From Kordiimonadaceae bacterium (GTDB lineage Bacteria; Pseudomonadota; Alphaproteobacteria; Sphingomonadales; Kordiimonadaceae): a stretch of 64,000 nucleotides of DNA. The DNA lies in assembly GCA_017640725.1 (NCBI GenBank), contig JAEPQB010000003.1, positions 62,001 to 126,000 on the forward strand, read 5' to 3'. A program made the position numbers and the translations under genes. How positions within the stretch are numbered: position 1 is the first letter of the stretch; every line of letters starts with the position of its first letter. The notes under the pieces are model-generated. The model was not told the origin of the DNA. It saw nothing but the letters and a program-made list of their open reading frames with translations, and made no database searches. Of this stretch, positions 1-9,553 are shown piece after piece.

Positions 1-29
1 TTGTTCAGGTATTGTGTTCTGGAGGTGTC

Positions 30-359
30 ATGTCTGACAAAGATGAAGACGATCGGGGCGGCGGTACCGGCACCGGTATCTTGACCCGGCCCGACACCAA
101 AACAAAAAAGCCTTCAATGTATAAAGTTCTGCTGTTGAACGACGATTTCACGCCGATGGAATTTGTGGTTCATATCCTGCAGCGCTTTTTCCGTATGACG
201 GTTGAAGAAGCGACCGAAGTGATGCTGCACGTTCACCAAAAGGGTGTCGGCGTGTGTGGTGTGTTCACTTATGAAGTTGCCGAAACCAAGGTGAACCAAG
301 TGCTTTCTTTCGCAAAACAGCACGAGCACCCACTTCAGTGTACCTTGGAAAAAGAGTAG
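30..359 (+). CDS. clpS: ClpS, adaptor for the ClpAP protease
   Basis: ClpS binds the N-domain of ClpA and delivers substrates with N-degron residues to ClpAP in the cytosol. The 109-residue product has a flexible Gly/Asp-rich N-terminus followed by the ClpS core. The signature [14 protein letters not shown] at residues 34-47 holds the substrate-binding Asn-Asp-Asp, and [19 protein letters not shown] follows. The frame is open upstream to a TTG, but the ATG at 30 has GGAGG at 21-25 in front and is the better start. Length is normal for the family. clpA follows 89 bp downstream on the same strand, the usual clpS-clpA pairing. The promoter lies before the window. Confidence 0.97.
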   Translation: MSDKDEDDRGGGTGTGILTRPDTKTKKPSMYKVLLLNDDFTPMEFVVHILQRFFRMTVEEATEVMLHVHQKGVGVCGVFTYEVAETKVNQVLSFAKQHEHPLQCTLEKE

Positions 360-448
360 CCACGCCCTTGCTTTTTGCTCTTTCCACCAAGCCATGGCAC
401 ACTACAGAACAATTGATAATGCGTATTCGAAGTTAAAGGACAGCACAG

Positions 449-2818
449 TTGCCAAGTTTTTCCCCTCATTTAGAAGAAACATTGCACCGCGCTCTTGGTG
501 AAGCCAACAGCCGAAGCCATGAGTATGCCACCCTTGAGCATTTGTTGCTCTCGCTCCTGGATGACCCGGATGCGGTGGCTGTATTGAAGGCTTGTGATGT
601 GAACCTTGATGAGCTGCGCGAAGACGTTACAGGCTATCTGGATTCAGAAATGGAAGGCTTGACCATCCAGACAGACGGGGTGGAAGCCACCCCGACCGCC
701 GGTTTCCAGCGTGTTGTGCAGCGGGCATTATTGCATGTTCAGTCTTCTGGCCGCGAAGAGATGACCGGGGCCAACCTGCTTGTTGCTTTGTTCTCCGAGC
801 GGGAAAGCCACGCGGTTTACTTCCTGCAAAGTCAGGATATGACCCGCCTGGATGCAGTGAGTTACATTTCACACGGCATTGCTAAAGTGCCGGAGCTTGG
901 TGAAAACCGTACGGTCCGCGGCTCCGATGAAGAGCAACCTGCAGAAGGCGAGGGCGCTGCACCTGAAGCCGAAAAAGGCAAAAGTGCGCTCGACAACTAC
1001 TGCGTAAACCTCAATGAAAAAGCCAAGGCTGGCAAAATTGACCCGCTGATCGGTCGCGCTGATGAGCTGGAGCGCGCGGTTCAAATCCTGTGTCGTCGCT
1101 CCAAAAACAACCCCCTGTTGGTGGGTGACCCGGGCGTTGGCAAAACAGCCATCGCAGAAGGCCTGGCGCGCCGCATCACAGAAGACGATGTGCCTGAAGT
1201 CCTTTTGGACGCAACGATCTATTCGCTCGATATGGGCGCTTTGCTGGCCGGTACGCGCTACCGCGGTGACTTTGAAGAACGCCTTAAGGCTGTTGTGAAG
1301 GAACTTGAGGCAATTGAAGGTGCGGTTCTGTTCATTGATGAAATCCACACGGTTATCGGTGCCGGTGCGACATCAGGCGGCGCAATGGATGCGTCGAACC
1401 TGCTGAAACCTGCGCTTGCGTCAGGCACGCTTCGCTGCATGGGGTCAACGACTTACAAGGAATTCCGTAGTCACTTCGAAAAAGACCGCGCGCTTCTGCG
1501 TCGGTTCCAGAAGATTGACGTGAATGAGCCCACTGTCGGTGACACCATCAAGATCCTTAAGGGGCTGAAGCCTTATTTCGAAGATCATCACAAAGTGCGC
1601 TATACGCTGGATGCGATCAAAACAGCCGTTGAGCTTTCTGATCGCTATATCTCAGACCGTAAGCTGCCAGACAAGGCCATCGACGTTATTGATGAAACCG
1701 GTGCGGCCCAAATGCTGCTGCCACCATCGAAACGGAAAAAAACCGTTAGCGTTAAAGACGTTGAGGCAGTGGTTGCGAAGATCGCGCGCATCCCGCCAAA
1801 AACCGTTACGCGCGATGAAAGCCGCGTCATGCTAACGCTTGAGGAAGACCTCAAGCGTGTCGTCTTTGGTCAAAATGAACCAATTGAGGCGCTCACTGCG
1901 TCTATCAAGCTTTCTCGTGCTGGCCTCAGGCAGCCGAATAAGCCCATTGGGTCTTATTTGTTCGCGGGTCCTACAGGTGTTGGTAAAACCGAAGTGGCGC
2001 GCCAGCTTTCGCACCTCTTGGGTGTCGAATTGCACCGTTTCGATATGTCCGAATATATGGAGCGGCATTCGATTTCGCGCCTGATTGGTGCGCCTCCGGG
2101 CTATGTCGGCTTTGACCAGGGTGGATTACTCACGGATGCTGTGGACCAGCACCCGCACTGCGTACTGCTGCTTGATGAGATCGAAAAAGCGCATCCTGAC
2201 CTCTTTAACGTGTTGTTGCAGGTGATGGATAACGGTACGCTGACCGACCACAACGGCAAGAAAATCGATTTCCGCAATGTGATCTTGATCATGACCACAA
2301 ATGCCGGTGCCAAGGAGCTGTCGAAAGCTGCCATTGGCTTTGGTCGCGAGACCAACGACGGCGCGAGCGATGAAGCGATCAAGCAAATGTTCAGCCCTGA
2401 ATTCCGAAACCGGCTTGATAGCACTATTCACTTCAGCTTCCTGCCGCCTGAAGTGGTTGCCAAAGTGGTTGAAAAATTTGTGCTGCAGCTTGAATTGCAG
2501 CTCGCTGACCGCGGTGTCGAAATCTCACTTGAGGAAGATGCCAAGGCTTGGCTCGCAGAAAAAGGTTATGACCGTCACTATGGTGCCCGGCCGTTGGAGC
2601 GTGTCATTCAGGAAAGCATCAAGAAACCTCTGGCTGACGAATTGCTGTTTGGCAAACTCGCCAAGGGCGGGGAGGTTGTCGTGAAGCTGAAAGACAATGA
2701 AATGGCGTTTGAAATCACGCCGCATGCTCCCAAAGAAAAGCCATCTTCTGCGAAAGTACCTGCTGCGGGCAAGAAAAAGGGCGGCTCTGGCAAGAAGCCG
2801 AAAGAGCCGGTCAAATAG
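449..2818 (+). CDS. clpA: ClpA, ATP-dependent Clp protease ATP-binding subunit
   Basis: Hexameric AAA+ unfoldase that threads proteins into the ClpP chamber. At 789 aa it has the full ClpA plan: a double Clp-N domain (about 1-150), a first AAA domain with Walker A GDPGVGKT at 226-233 and Walker B VLFIDEIH, and a second AAA domain with Walker A GPTGVGKT at 507-514 and Walker [11 protein letters not shown]. There is no ClpB-type coiled-coil middle domain, which separates it from ClpB. The tail after about residue 750 is rich in Lys and Pro. The start is TTG at 449, supported by AAAGGA at 435-440. The next gene begins 8 bp after the stop. Confidence 0.97.
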   Translation: MPSFSPHLEETLHRALGEANSRSHEYATLEHLLLSLLDDPDAVAVLKACDVNLDELREDVTGYLDSEMEGLTIQTDGVEATPTAGFQRVVQRALLHVQSSGREEMTGANLLVALFSERESHAVYFLQSQDMTRLDAVSYISHGIAKVPELGENRTVRGSDEEQPAEGEGAAPEAEKGKSALDNYCVNLNEKAKAGKIDPLIGRADELERAVQILCRRSKNNPLLVGDPGVGKTAIAEGLARRITEDDVPEVLLDATIYSLDMGALLAGTRYRGDFEERLKAVVKELEAIEGAVLFIDEIHTVIGAGATSGGAMDASNLLKPALASGTLRCMGSTTYKEFRSHFEKDRALLRRFQKIDVNEPTVGDTIKILKGLKPYFEDHHKVRYTLDAIKTAVELSDRYISDRKLPDKAIDVIDETGAAQMLLPPSKRKKTVSVKDVEAVVAKIARIPPKTVTRDESRVMLTLEEDLKRVVFGQNEPIEALTASIKLSRAGLRQPNKPIGSYLFAGPTGVGKTEVARQLSHLLGVELHRFDMSEYMERHSISRLIGAPPGYVGFDQGGLLTDAVDQHPHCVLLLDEIEKAHPDLFNVLLQVMDNGTLTDHNGKKIDFRNVILIMTTNAGAKELSKAAIGFGRETNDGASDEAIKQMFSPEFRNRLDSTIHFSFLPPEVVAKVVEKFVLQLELQLADRGVEISLEEDAKAWLAEKGYDRHYGARPLERVIQESIKKPLADELLFGKLAKGGEVVVKLKDNEMAFEITPHAPKEKPSSAKVPAAGKKKGGSGKKPKEPVK

Positions 2819-2826
2819 GAACCACC

Positions 2827-3369
2827 ATGCTTTCAACAGATCGGCTTAAGCTGCGTCAATGGCGCGAGGAAGACCTCGCGCCTTTTGCCGTTTTGAACGC
2901 TGACCCGGACGTCATGCGCTATTTCCCGAGCGTGCGCACAAGGGCGGAAAGTGATGAAACCTACGCACGATTGCATCGTCATATTGAAAAGCATGGGTTT
3001 GGTTTTTGGGCTGCCGAGATGATCGATACAGGCCAATTCATCGGCTTTATCGGGATGGAACACTGTGACTATCTGCCGAGCGGACCAGCTGTGGAAATTG
3101 GCTGGCGGCTGGACAAAAGTGTTTGGGGGCAAGGACTTGCACCAGAAGGCGCACGTGCGTGCCTAGCCTATGCTTTTTCGAAGCTGGGCCTTGACGAAGT
3201 GGTGTCATTCACAGCTGACACTAATACACCTTCCATGCGGGTGATGGAAAAAATTGGCATGCGCCGCGACGAGGCTCGCGATTTTGATCACCCCTCAGTT
3301 GCAGAAGATACAGGGCTTAAGCCGCACGTTTTTTATGCCATCTGCAATACAGATCCGATTGGGCGCTAA
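2827..3369 (+). CDS. GNAT acetyltransferase, RimJ/RimL type
   Basis: A 180-residue GNAT-fold protein. The opening LSTDRLKLRQWREEDL and the later VEIGWRLDKSVWGQGLAPEG match the RimJ/RimL-like branch that moves an acetyl group from acetyl-CoA to an amine, often a protein N-terminus or small molecule. The acetyl-CoA pyrophosphate loop corresponds to WGQGLAPEGA, and the typical NTPSMRVMEKIGM segment is near residues 137-149. The ATG at 2827 has AGGA at 2817-2820, overlapping the clpA stop, so it is probably cotranscribed with clpA. Its stop overlaps the convergent next gene by 4 bp. The substrate cannot be told from sequence. Confidence 0.88.
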   Translation: MLSTDRLKLRQWREEDLAPFAVLNADPDVMRYFPSVRTRAESDETYARLHRHIEKHGFGFWAAEMIDTGQFIGFIGMEHCDYLPSGPAVEIGWRLDKSVWGQGLAPEGARACLAYAFSKLGLDEVVSFTADTNTPSMRVMEKIGMRRDEARDFDHPSVAEDTGLKPHVFYAICNTDPIGR

Positions 3370-4535
3370 TCACCCTTTTTGAATGGCGTACGGGTGGCCA
3401 GGTAATCAATTTCTGCCGCAACACCCTCGCGTTCCTGCTCCAGGTAGCGCGCCACGGCATCCCTGAATGATGGGTTTGAGATATAGTGGGCGCTTGTCGT
3501 TTGAACCGGCACATAGCCACGAGCCAGTTTGTGCGCACCTTGTGCGCCTGCTTCCACCGTTTTCAGGCCATGTTTGATTGCAAAATCGATAGCCTGATAA
3601 TAGCAGGCTTCAAAATGCAGGTAGCGATGGTCTTCAACACAGCCCCACTGGCGGCCGTACAGCGTATCTTCGCCGATAAAGTTTAATGCACCGGCGATAT
3701 TGCGGCCGTTGCGCTCGCACATAATCAGCAGAATTTTGTCCGCCATGGTGGCGCTGATTTCGCTGAAAAATGCTCGCGTCAGGTAGGGCTGGCCCCATTT
3801 GCGCGCGCCGGTATCCATATAGAATTGAAAAAAGTCGTCCCAGTGCGCCTCTGTGATGGCGTCGCCAGTCAGTGAATGAATGATAATGTCCGTGTTGGCG
3901 ACACATTCACGTTCCTTACGAATTTGTTTGCGCTTCCGCGATGAAAGCGCATCCAGGAATTCCTGAAAATTCGCATAGTTGTTGTTTTTCCAGTGAAATT
4001 GCTGGTCATGGCGGACAAGGAACTCGCCGCCTGCCGCCTGTTCCGCTTCACCGTCTGGCATAAAGGTAACGTGAGCCGACGAAAACCCGAGCTTTTCGGT
4101 GATTTTTTCAAGTCCATCCAATAGTGCTGCCTGGATGATCGGTTGCTCTGCTTCCAATCGGTCCTGGTGTACCAACAGTTTTGGTGCAATTGCTGGCGTG
4201 AAAGGAATGCTGGCCTGCAGTTTTGGATAGTAGCGGCCACCCGCGCGCTCGAGAGCGTCGGCCCAACCATGGTCAAACACATATTCGCCGTAAGAGTGGC
4301 TTTTTGCATAAAGCGGCATGCACGCGATGACTTTGCCATTTTCATCGCCGGCGCGAATGGTCATGTGATACGGGGTCCAGCCGGTATTACCACCAACACT
4401 GCCGGATACCTCAAGCGCATTCAAAAAAGCGTGGGAAACAAAAGGATTGGTGCTTCCAGCGCATGCATCCCACGCCTCCGCATCAATGTCCGCTAGACTT
4501 GGTAAAAAGGCAATGAACAAGGGCTCTTGTGCCAC
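3366..4535 (-). CDS. COG3146 / DUF482 FemAB-like acyltransferase
   Basis: A 389-residue member of the proteobacterial COG3146 (DUF482) family, whose fold is related to FemAB/GNAT aminoacyl or acyl transferases. Family members are often labelled peptidoglycan biosynthesis proteins without biochemical proof. Recognisable parts are the N-terminal NPFVSHAFLNALE, a central RKRKQIRKERE helix, and the C-terminal YLHFEACYYQAIDFAI and GLKTVEAGAQGAHKLARGY. The start is GTG at 4535 with no strong ribosome binding site. It is the last gene of a short minus-strand run (RidA-like, phosphodiesterase, this gene) and meets the GNAT gene tail to tail. The substrate is unknown. Confidence 0.85.
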   Translation of the reverse strand: MAQEPLFIAFLPSLADIDAEAWDACAGSTNPFVSHAFLNALEVSGSVGGNTGWTPYHMTIRAGDENGKVIACMPLYAKSHSYGEYVFDHGWADALERAGGRYYPKLQASIPFTPAIAPKLLVHQDRLEAEQPIIQAALLDGLEKITEKLGFSSAHVTFMPDGEAEQAAGGEFLVRHDQQFHWKNNNYANFQEFLDALSSRKRKQIRKERECVANTDIIIHSLTGDAITEAHWDDFFQFYMDTGARKWGQPYLTRAFFSEISATMADKILLIMCERNGRNIAGALNFIGEDTLYGRQWGCVEDHRYLHFEACYYQAIDFAIKHGLKTVEAGAQGAHKLARGYVPVQTTSAHYISNPSFRDAVARYLEQEREGVAAEIDYLATRTPFKKGD

Positions 4536-4558
4536 TCAGATGGCTCCACAAAAGGGAA

Positions 4559-5320
4559 TTATTCAGAGCCGACGACGGCTGGACGCTCAAAAATCAAAGC
4601 ATCAGCATGCTGTCGTGCAATCGACTCCATCTTCTGATCTTTTACGGTCCAGGTCAGCAATGGTTTTCCACTTTTGCGCCATCTGTCACACAATGAGTTT
4701 GGCAGCAGGTTTACGTCGCACGCCAGGAAATCCGGTTTCGTCCGCCGAAGCCAAAACGAAAGTGCTGTCCGGTTCCGCCAATTCAACAAGAACTCTCGAC
4801 CCACAACGATCCCACGTGCAAAGCGTGGCATATATTTTCTGAACCAGGCTGTCACCCGCGGGTCAAAACTCATCACGGCAACATCTCCGCCATAGCCTTC
4901 AAAGCAATGACGAACGCCAGCACACACCATCTGGATGTCAGTATCCTTTGAAGACTTAATCTCGACAAACACAGGGCGGCGCTCGTCCACAAGCTCAAGC
5001 ACGTCTGGCAGGCTGGGGGCGGGGGCGCCGGATGCGCCAACAATGAATTTTTGCATCTGCGCGAACCCGAGCTTTTTCATTGAGCCCTGACCATCGGTCA
5101 TTCTGTCCAGGGTATCATCGTGGAATACCACAATAATGCCGTCAACAGTCGCTCGAACATCAATCTCAACGCCGTATCCGGCCTCAACGGCGGCAGCAAT
5201 CGCTGGAAGTGTGTTCTCCTCGGCTGGGGTTCCTGCAGTATGCAATCCGCGGTGCGCAATGTCATGTTTCGTTAGCCAGGGAAATGAGCGAGGGCCGGTT
5301 TCTTTGTCAATTTGCCCCAT
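4559..5320 (-). CDS. Glycerophosphodiester phosphodiesterase (GDPD family)
   Basis: Likely hydrolyses glycerophosphodiesters, released by phospholipid turnover, to glycerol-3-phosphate and an alcohol. At 253 aa it is a compact TIM-barrel GDPD. Motifs are the catalytic HRG at residues 23-25, ENT near 35, the metal-binding EID at 52-54, and HDDTLDRMTDG with the second catalytic His at about 68. EIK near residue 122 supplies another ligand. No signal peptide is visible, so a cytoplasmic UgpQ-like enzyme is more likely than a periplasmic GlpQ. It starts 2 bp after the RidA-family stop, so the two are in one operon. Confidence 0.92.
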   Translation of the reverse strand: MGQIDKETGPRSFPWLTKHDIAHRGLHTAGTPAEENTLPAIAAAVEAGYGVEIDVRATVDGIIVVFHDDTLDRMTDGQGSMKKLGFAQMQKFIVGASGAPAPSLPDVLELVDERRPVFVEIKSSKDTDIQMVCAGVRHCFEGYGGDVAVMSFDPRVTAWFRKYMPRFARGIVVGREFLLNWRNRTALSFWLRRTKPDFLACDVNLLPNSLCDRWRKSGKPLLTWTVKDQKMESIARQHADALIFERPAVVGSE

Positions 5321-5322
5321 GA

Positions 5323-5784
5323 CTAAGAAATCTCAATCAGTGCGTCGATTTCAACCGGTACACCCATTGGCAGGCCGTTTACGCCCACTGCTGAACGGCT
5401 GTGTCGGCCTTTTTCACCGAATACTTCTACCATCAAATCGCTCGCGGCATTGATGATCTGCGGTTGGCCGCCGAACCCATTGATGCCGTTCACAAAACCA
5501 CCGAGTTTGACGACACGTGCAACGCGTTCCAGGTCGCCGCCGCATGCTGCCTTCATCTGTGCGATCAGGTTAATGCCACAAAGCCGGGCCGCTTCGCAGG
5601 CCTCCTCCTGTGTCACGGTGTCACCGACAATTCCGGTGAAGGCCGGTGCACCGTCCTTGAAGGGAACTTGACCCGATATGCTCACCAGGTTTCCACTTTG
5701 AACAAAAGGCACATAGTTTGCGACAGGTGCTGCCGGTTCTGGCAACTCAATGCCAAGTTCTTGAAGGCGCGCATTGATACTCAT
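5323..5784 (-). CDS. RidA family (YjgF/L-PSP) protein
   Basis: A 153-residue RidA-superfamily protein. Classical RidA removes reactive enamine/imine intermediates from PLP enzymes; longer relatives like this one (COG0251, with an N-terminal LQELGIELPEP extension) have uncertain substrates. Seen are the SGNLVSISGQVPFKDG strand region, the central CGINLIAQMKAACGGDLERV helix, and the C-terminal GRHSRSAVGVNGLPMGVPVEIDALIE, where Arg in HSRSAVG fits the conserved active-site position. It is first in the run with the phosphodiesterase and the COG3146 gene. The upstream gap carries the terminator of the preceding GGDEF gene. Confidence 0.9.
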   Translation of the reverse strand: MSINARLQELGIELPEPAAPVANYVPFVQSGNLVSISGQVPFKDGAPAFTGIVGDTVTQEEACEAARLCGINLIAQMKAACGGDLERVARVVKLGGFVNGINGFGGQPQIINAASDLMVEVFGEKGRHSRSAVGVNGLPMGVPVEIDALIEIS

Positions 5785-5850
5785 AATTCTACCCTAATTC
5801 GACGACCCCATTCCTCTGAAATCAAACCCAAAAACATGCGTCTGGGCAAT

Positions 5851-5874
5851 AAAAAAGAGGCCTATGGCCTCTTT
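5851..5874 (-). terminator. Rho-independent terminator after the GGDEF gene
   Basis: A perfect 9-bp stem (5854-5862 paired with 5866-5874) with a 3-base loop. Read on the minus strand it is followed by six T residues, as expected for intrinsic termination 20 bp past the GGDEF stop and before the RidA gene. Confidence 0.8.
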
Positions 5875-5894
5875 CTCAATCAGATTTATTGTCT

Positions 5895-6599
5895 CTATGC
5901 GCTTTTCGCGAACGTTCGTTGTCGTTCTTGCTTGTTGGCATACATGGATTTGTCGGCGCCTTCGATCACGTCTGAAGGGTCGCTTTTTCCATCAAACGGA
6001 GTGCTGCCTACGGAGCATGACACTTCAATTTCGACACCAGCATACTTGACCACACTGCCGTTGATCTCTTCTTGCAACCGTTTCAGGCGATGGCGGCCTT
6101 GTTCTTCGCTACAGCGTGTCAGGACAACCGCAAATTCGTCGCCAGCAATACGGGCAACTGTATCAGTTGGGCGAACAAGAGCTTTGAGTTTTTTCGCAAC
6201 ATGGCGAAGTACAGCATCGCCCGCCATGTGGCCGTGAATATCATTAATTTCCTTGAAGCTATCAAGGTCAACAAAACCGAGGGTGCCCATTTCCCGGTGC
6301 CGAGCGCTGGCGGCCAGAATTTGACCAAGCGCCAACCGAAGACCCCGACGGTTAGGAATGCCAGTGAGTTCATCAGTGACTGAAAGCTGTTCCAGGAAAG
6401 TGATGCGTTCCTGCTGCTCAGACATACGCTGTTCTGCTGCGGCTGCGTAGCTCAGCACTTCAGTGATTAGTTGCCAGCCTGTACTGTCAAACTTCATCTC
6501 CGCGTCCGCGGCAGTACGCATCAGCTTGCTTGCCAAGTTACTGACATAAGGGTTGATTTCCGTCCGATTGTCTTTGGCACTTGCTGCTTGTTCTATCAT
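5895..6599 (-). CDS. GGDEF-domain protein with AGDEF active-site variant
   Basis: A 234-residue soluble protein: an N-terminal helical region (about 1-75) and a GGDEF domain. The domain carries LTGIPNRRGL, FVDLDSFKEINDIHGHMAGD and ARIAGDEFAVVL. The signature reads AGDEF rather than GGDEF; some AGDEF proteins are active diguanylate cyclases, so activity is possible but unproven. An RPTD sequence sits five residues plus Ile before it, resembling an RxxD inhibitory site. The frame extends upstream to TTG at 6635, but ATG at 6599 has GGAGG at 6605-6609, five bases away, and is preferred. No sensor or membrane segment is seen. A strong terminator follows. Confidence 0.9.
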   Translation of the reverse strand: MIEQAASAKDNRTEINPYVSNLASKLMRTAADAEMKFDSTGWQLITEVLSYAAAAEQRMSEQQERITFLEQLSVTDELTGIPNRRGLRLALGQILAASARHREMGTLGFVDLDSFKEINDIHGHMAGDAVLRHVAKKLKALVRPTDTVARIAGDEFAVVLTRCSEEQGRHRLKRLQEEINGSVVKYAGVEIEVSCSVGSTPFDGKSDPSDVIEGADKSMYANKQERQRTFAKSA

Positions 6600-6717
6600 C
6601 TCAGCCTCCGGTTTAATCCGAAGAAACACTAGCAACTGCCGTGCCAGTCAGTTTGTGGGCAAAGTGTGCAATCTTGTGGCCCGATGGGCGGTAAAATGTG
6701 CCTATGGGCAATTGGGT

Positions 6718-8055
6718 TTAGGTATTTTTTGCCTGTTTCTCGGCTTTTTCCCGCATAGCGCGGCCTTTTTGCACGGTAGAGTTGCCGAAGCGATTTTTGA
6801 GTGAATCCATCGCCTTTTCCACATCAGCGCGTTTTGTGCGTGCCGGTTCAATGAGGTCGGGCTGGTCTGCTTCTGCAAGTGGGCGAAAATGACTAACGCC
6901 GATGCCGATCAGGCGGTACGGCGTTCCATCAATAAGCGGTTTGAGAAGGTCGCTGCCCACTTCAAACAGAGACCCGGCCAGTTGTGTTGGGGCATCGAGT
7001 GTGCGTGAGCGCGTAACAATCCGGTGCATGCTGGTTTTCAGTTTTAGGGTGATGGTGACACCTGCCAGATTTTTCCGCTTGAGGTCGCCAGCTACTGTCT
7101 CGCATATCCCCCAAAGCTTATCCTCCAAAGCGCCATAGTCAGCGAGGTCTTTCGCCAGTGTTCGCTCGCTTGATACACTTTTTGCGCCCTCGCTGCTTTT
7201 AACCGTTCGCGTGTCTAGACCTCTGGACAGGCGAAAAAGGCGTTGCCCAATTTCTCCGTATCGGCGGATCAGGGTGGCTTCTTCCATGGATTGAAGCTGG
7301 CTGATTTCGGTCAAACCATCCTTCTGCAGCTTTTTTGCCGACTTTGCGCCAATGCCATAAATACGAGTGATTGGTAGTTTGGCCAGAATATCGAGCTTGT
7401 CCGTCTCGCCGATCACTGTAAATCCGCGGGGTTTGTCCATATCTGACGCCAGCTTTGCCAGGAACTTATTGGCCGCCAAGCCAACAGAAACGGTGACACC
7501 AATCTCTTCCTGAATTTCGTTCGCGAGACGTGTTAACAGGGCGGCAGGTGGCAGGCCATGCAGCCGCTCAGTGCCCTCAAGGTCAAGGAAGGCTTCGTCA
7601 ATTGAAAGAGGTTGAACAAGTGGCGTTAATTCTTTGAACTTGTTACGAATTTCATAGCCGACATCGCGGTAAACGCTCATTCGGGGTTTGAGAATAACTG
7701 CGTCCGGGCAAAGCTTTTTGGCCTTGAACATTGGCATGGCAGACCGCACACCGTTCATGCGTGCGATGTAGCACGCAGTAGACACAACGCCTCGGTGCTC
7801 GCCGCCAATAATGACAGGTTTGTTGGCAAGCGAGGGATTGTCGCGTTTCTCCACGGCGGCATAAAATGCATCACAGTCTATGTGCGCAATGTGTAAGTCC
7901 AAGAGTTCCGGGTGGGTAACACATCGGCTGCGGTCGCACGCGGGGCACCGAATGGACTTAGTATCCATCGGCACCTCAAAACCGTGCAAGCAAGAACGGC
8001 AAAGTGCTGGCGATTTAACCTCGTCCCGAACCGTATCTGAAGCGCTTTGATGCAT
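6718..8055 (-). CDS. dinB: DNA polymerase IV (DinB) with N-terminal zinc-finger extension
   Basis: Y-family polymerase for translesion synthesis and mutagenic repair. The 445-residue product begins with about 50 residues not found in E. coli DinB, holding CRSC and CPAC pairs that look like a small zinc ribbon; such an extension is familiar in alphaproteobacterial DinB. The polymerase core starts near residue 55 with HIDCDAFYAAVE, and PLSIDEAFLDLEG carries the second catalytic acidic pair. Helix-hairpin-helix (ITRIYGIGAKSAKKL) and little-finger regions follow. No clear C-terminal clamp-binding motif was identified. It is the last gene of the DUF3572-HAD-dinB run, 9 bp after the HAD stop. Confidence 0.95.
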   Translation of the reverse strand: MHQSASDTVRDEVKSPALCRSCLHGFEVPMDTKSIRCPACDRSRCVTHPELLDLHIAHIDCDAFYAAVEKRDNPSLANKPVIIGGEHRGVVSTACYIARMNGVRSAMPMFKAKKLCPDAVILKPRMSVYRDVGYEIRNKFKELTPLVQPLSIDEAFLDLEGTERLHGLPPAALLTRLANEIQEEIGVTVSVGLAANKFLAKLASDMDKPRGFTVIGETDKLDILAKLPITRIYGIGAKSAKKLQKDGLTEISQLQSMEEATLIRRYGEIGQRLFRLSRGLDTRTVKSSEGAKSVSSERTLAKDLADYGALEDKLWGICETVAGDLKRKNLAGVTITLKLKTSMHRIVTRSRTLDAPTQLAGSLFEVGSDLLKPLIDGTPYRLIGIGVSHFRPLAEADQPDLIEPARTKRADVEKAMDSLKNRFGNSTVQKGRAMREKAEKQAKNT

Positions 8056-8064
8056 GCCCGCAGC

Positions 8065-8703
8065 CTACACTTGAAGCGAATGAAGGTGGGAGCGCAACTC
8101 AGGCCAAGCGTCGATGCGCACATGGGCGTGTTCGGCCTTGTCAATCAAGGCTGCAAGACGAGGGTCTGCAACAAAATGCACCAGATGCACGTCTGGCGCA
8201 TGTTTGGCAACCGACGCGAGCTGAGGCGGCAGGTCATCCACAAACACAGTGTGGCCTTTGGTTGCCTGTTCAAGCGCCTGCATGGCCGGGCCTTTTTCGC
8301 CTGCGTTTGACAGAACAGGATATTTAAAGCCCATGTCGTGCAGCGCTGCCTCCCGTCTGGCGCGACAATGATGAGGCACGTTGGTCAGCACTGCGATTTG
8401 ATAGCGGTCCGAAAGGCTTCTAAGCGCATCCGCCGCACCCGGCACCGCGGGAACGCTGTCCACGCGCTCATCGAAAAAACCGCCGATGAGGTCTTTAACA
8501 ACAGTTGGTGACGCAGCAACCCCCGTGGCCTGGTCGTAAATATTGCCTGTCAGTTGAAAACTGGTCAGCCGCAACTCAAACCCGTTGTCCAGGAAATAGC
8601 TCTCCAGATGCTCAACAAAACGAAGAAGCACTTCGTCTGCGTCAACCACAAGCAAGGGTTGGTCGGCGTTGATGGTTGATACCAAGTCCGTAACACTAGT
8701 CAC
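8065..8703 (-). CDS. HAD-family hydrolase
   Basis: A 212-residue HAD-superfamily protein, probably a small-molecule phosphatase. Motif I is LLVVDADEVLLRF (residues 17-29), with nucleophile and acid as DAD; motif II is VLTNVPHHC near 107; motif IV is FVDDLPPQL near 164. Residues between motifs I and II form a helical cap with a GFFDERVDSVPAVPGAADAL segment. The start is GTG at 8703 with AGGAGT about nine bases upstream. It lies 3 bp from the DUF3572 stop and 9 bp before dinB, so all three are probably on one transcript. The substrate is not predictable. Confidence 0.85.
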   Translation of the reverse strand: MTSVTDLVSTINADQPLLVVDADEVLLRFVEHLESYFLDNGFELRLTSFQLTGNIYDQATGVAASPTVVKDLIGGFFDERVDSVPAVPGAADALRSLSDRYQIAVLTNVPHHCRARREAALHDMGFKYPVLSNAGEKGPAMQALEQATKGHTVFVDDLPPQLASVAKHAPDVHLVHFVADPRLAALIDKAEHAHVRIDAWPELRSHLHSLQV

Positions 8704-8706
8704 CGA

Positions 8707-8982
8707 TCACCACTCCTGTCCTTCTCCGCCGCCAAGGGCGCGCCATGCCGCAACAATTGCCTCGGGTTTTACGTCCAGGGCATCCGCCGTGTCCAGAAGG
8801 TCTGGTTCGTTGTTGATCAAAAACTCCAGGATGCTGGCCAGAGTGCTTGGCTCGCCAAGGCTGCTGCGTAAGTCATCGACATCAACGCCAGACAAGGCCA
8901 TGAACCGATCACGCAGGGTATCCTGCTGCAAAATGTAACCGACAGCTTGCAAGGCAATGATTTCATTGTGGTCAGTGCTCAT
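8707..8982 (-). CDS. DUF3572 family protein
   Basis: A 91-residue protein of the alphaproteobacterial DUF3572 family: an N-terminal ALQAVGYILQQD helix, a RFMALSGVDVDDLRSSLGEP core and a C-terminal ILEFLINNEPDLL helix. No function is established. Its place just before divK-pleD, divergently oriented, is a recurrent arrangement in Alphaproteobacteria. The 199-bp space to divK must hold both promoters; I saw no convincing -10/-35 or CtrA site there. Confidence 0.85.
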   Translation of the reverse strand: MSTDHNEIIALQAVGYILQQDTLRDRFMALSGVDVDDLRSSLGEPSTLASILEFLINNEPDLLDTADALDVKPEAIVAAWRALGGGEGQEW

Positions 8983-9181
8983 TTGTATTGTCCATTGGCA
9001 GATGCTGAAGCAGACGATTTGCTTCGCAGCAGGATATCATCGCGGCTTCGGCGTCATGTCTCAATACTTTGTTAGGAAATTTTGATTTAACCTTTGACGA
9101 GGCTTGTGTTTTCCGCCAAAGCACGACTATTATCAGCGCTCGGTCGGGTGATTTCGGGACGGTGAGAGACTGTGGGGACCA

Positions 9182-9547
9182 ATGAGTAAAAAGATTCTGA
9201 TTGTCGAAGACAATGAGCTGAACATGAAGCTGTTCTGTGATTTGTTGGAAGCACACAATTATGAAACCATTCAGACGCGGGATGGCATGGCTGCGCTGGA
9301 TTTGGCCCGTGTGCATGAGCCAGACTTGATCTTGATGGACATCCAATTGCCAGAAGTGTCTGGCCTTGAAGTTACCAAGTGGCTGAAAGAGGATGAAGAC
9401 CTGCAGAAAATTCCAGTCATTGCGGTTACTGCATTTGCCATGAAGGGTGATGAGGAAAAAATCCGCGAAGGTGGCTGTGAAGCTTATATCGCCAAGCCTA
9501 TTTCAGTCCGGCATTTTTTGGACACTGTAAAACAATTTGCGGGATAG
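9182..9547 (+). CDS. divK: DivK, single-domain cell-cycle response regulator
   Basis: A 121-residue stand-alone receiver. The acidic pair is Glu9-Asp10, the phosphoacceptor Asp53 lies in [13 protein letters not shown], and Lys in [13 protein letters not shown] closes the site; Asp53 is the same position as in Caulobacter DivK. In that model DivK~P controls DivL/CckA and through them CtrA and polar development, in balance with PleC and DivJ. ATG at 9182 follows a GGGGA sequence. pleD begins 6 bp after the stop, the classical divK-pleD operon, which strongly supports the gene name. Confidence 0.95.
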   Translation: MSKKILIVEDNELNMKLFCDLLEAHNYETIQTRDGMAALDLARVHEPDLILMDIQLPEVSGLEVTKWLKEDEDLQKIPVIAVTAFAMKGDEEKIREGGCEAYIAKPISVRHFLDTVKQFAG

Positions 9548-9553
9548 CCCGAG

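Noticed and set aside
5401-6237. 278-codon plus-strand frame across the RidA and GGDEF genes
   Set aside because: Antisense to two well-supported genes and crosses a terminator between them.
9061-9140. CtrA-type site (TTAA-N7-TTAA) before divK
   Set aside because: Only half-sites with wrong spacing were found (TTAG and TTTAAC 10-11 bases apart).
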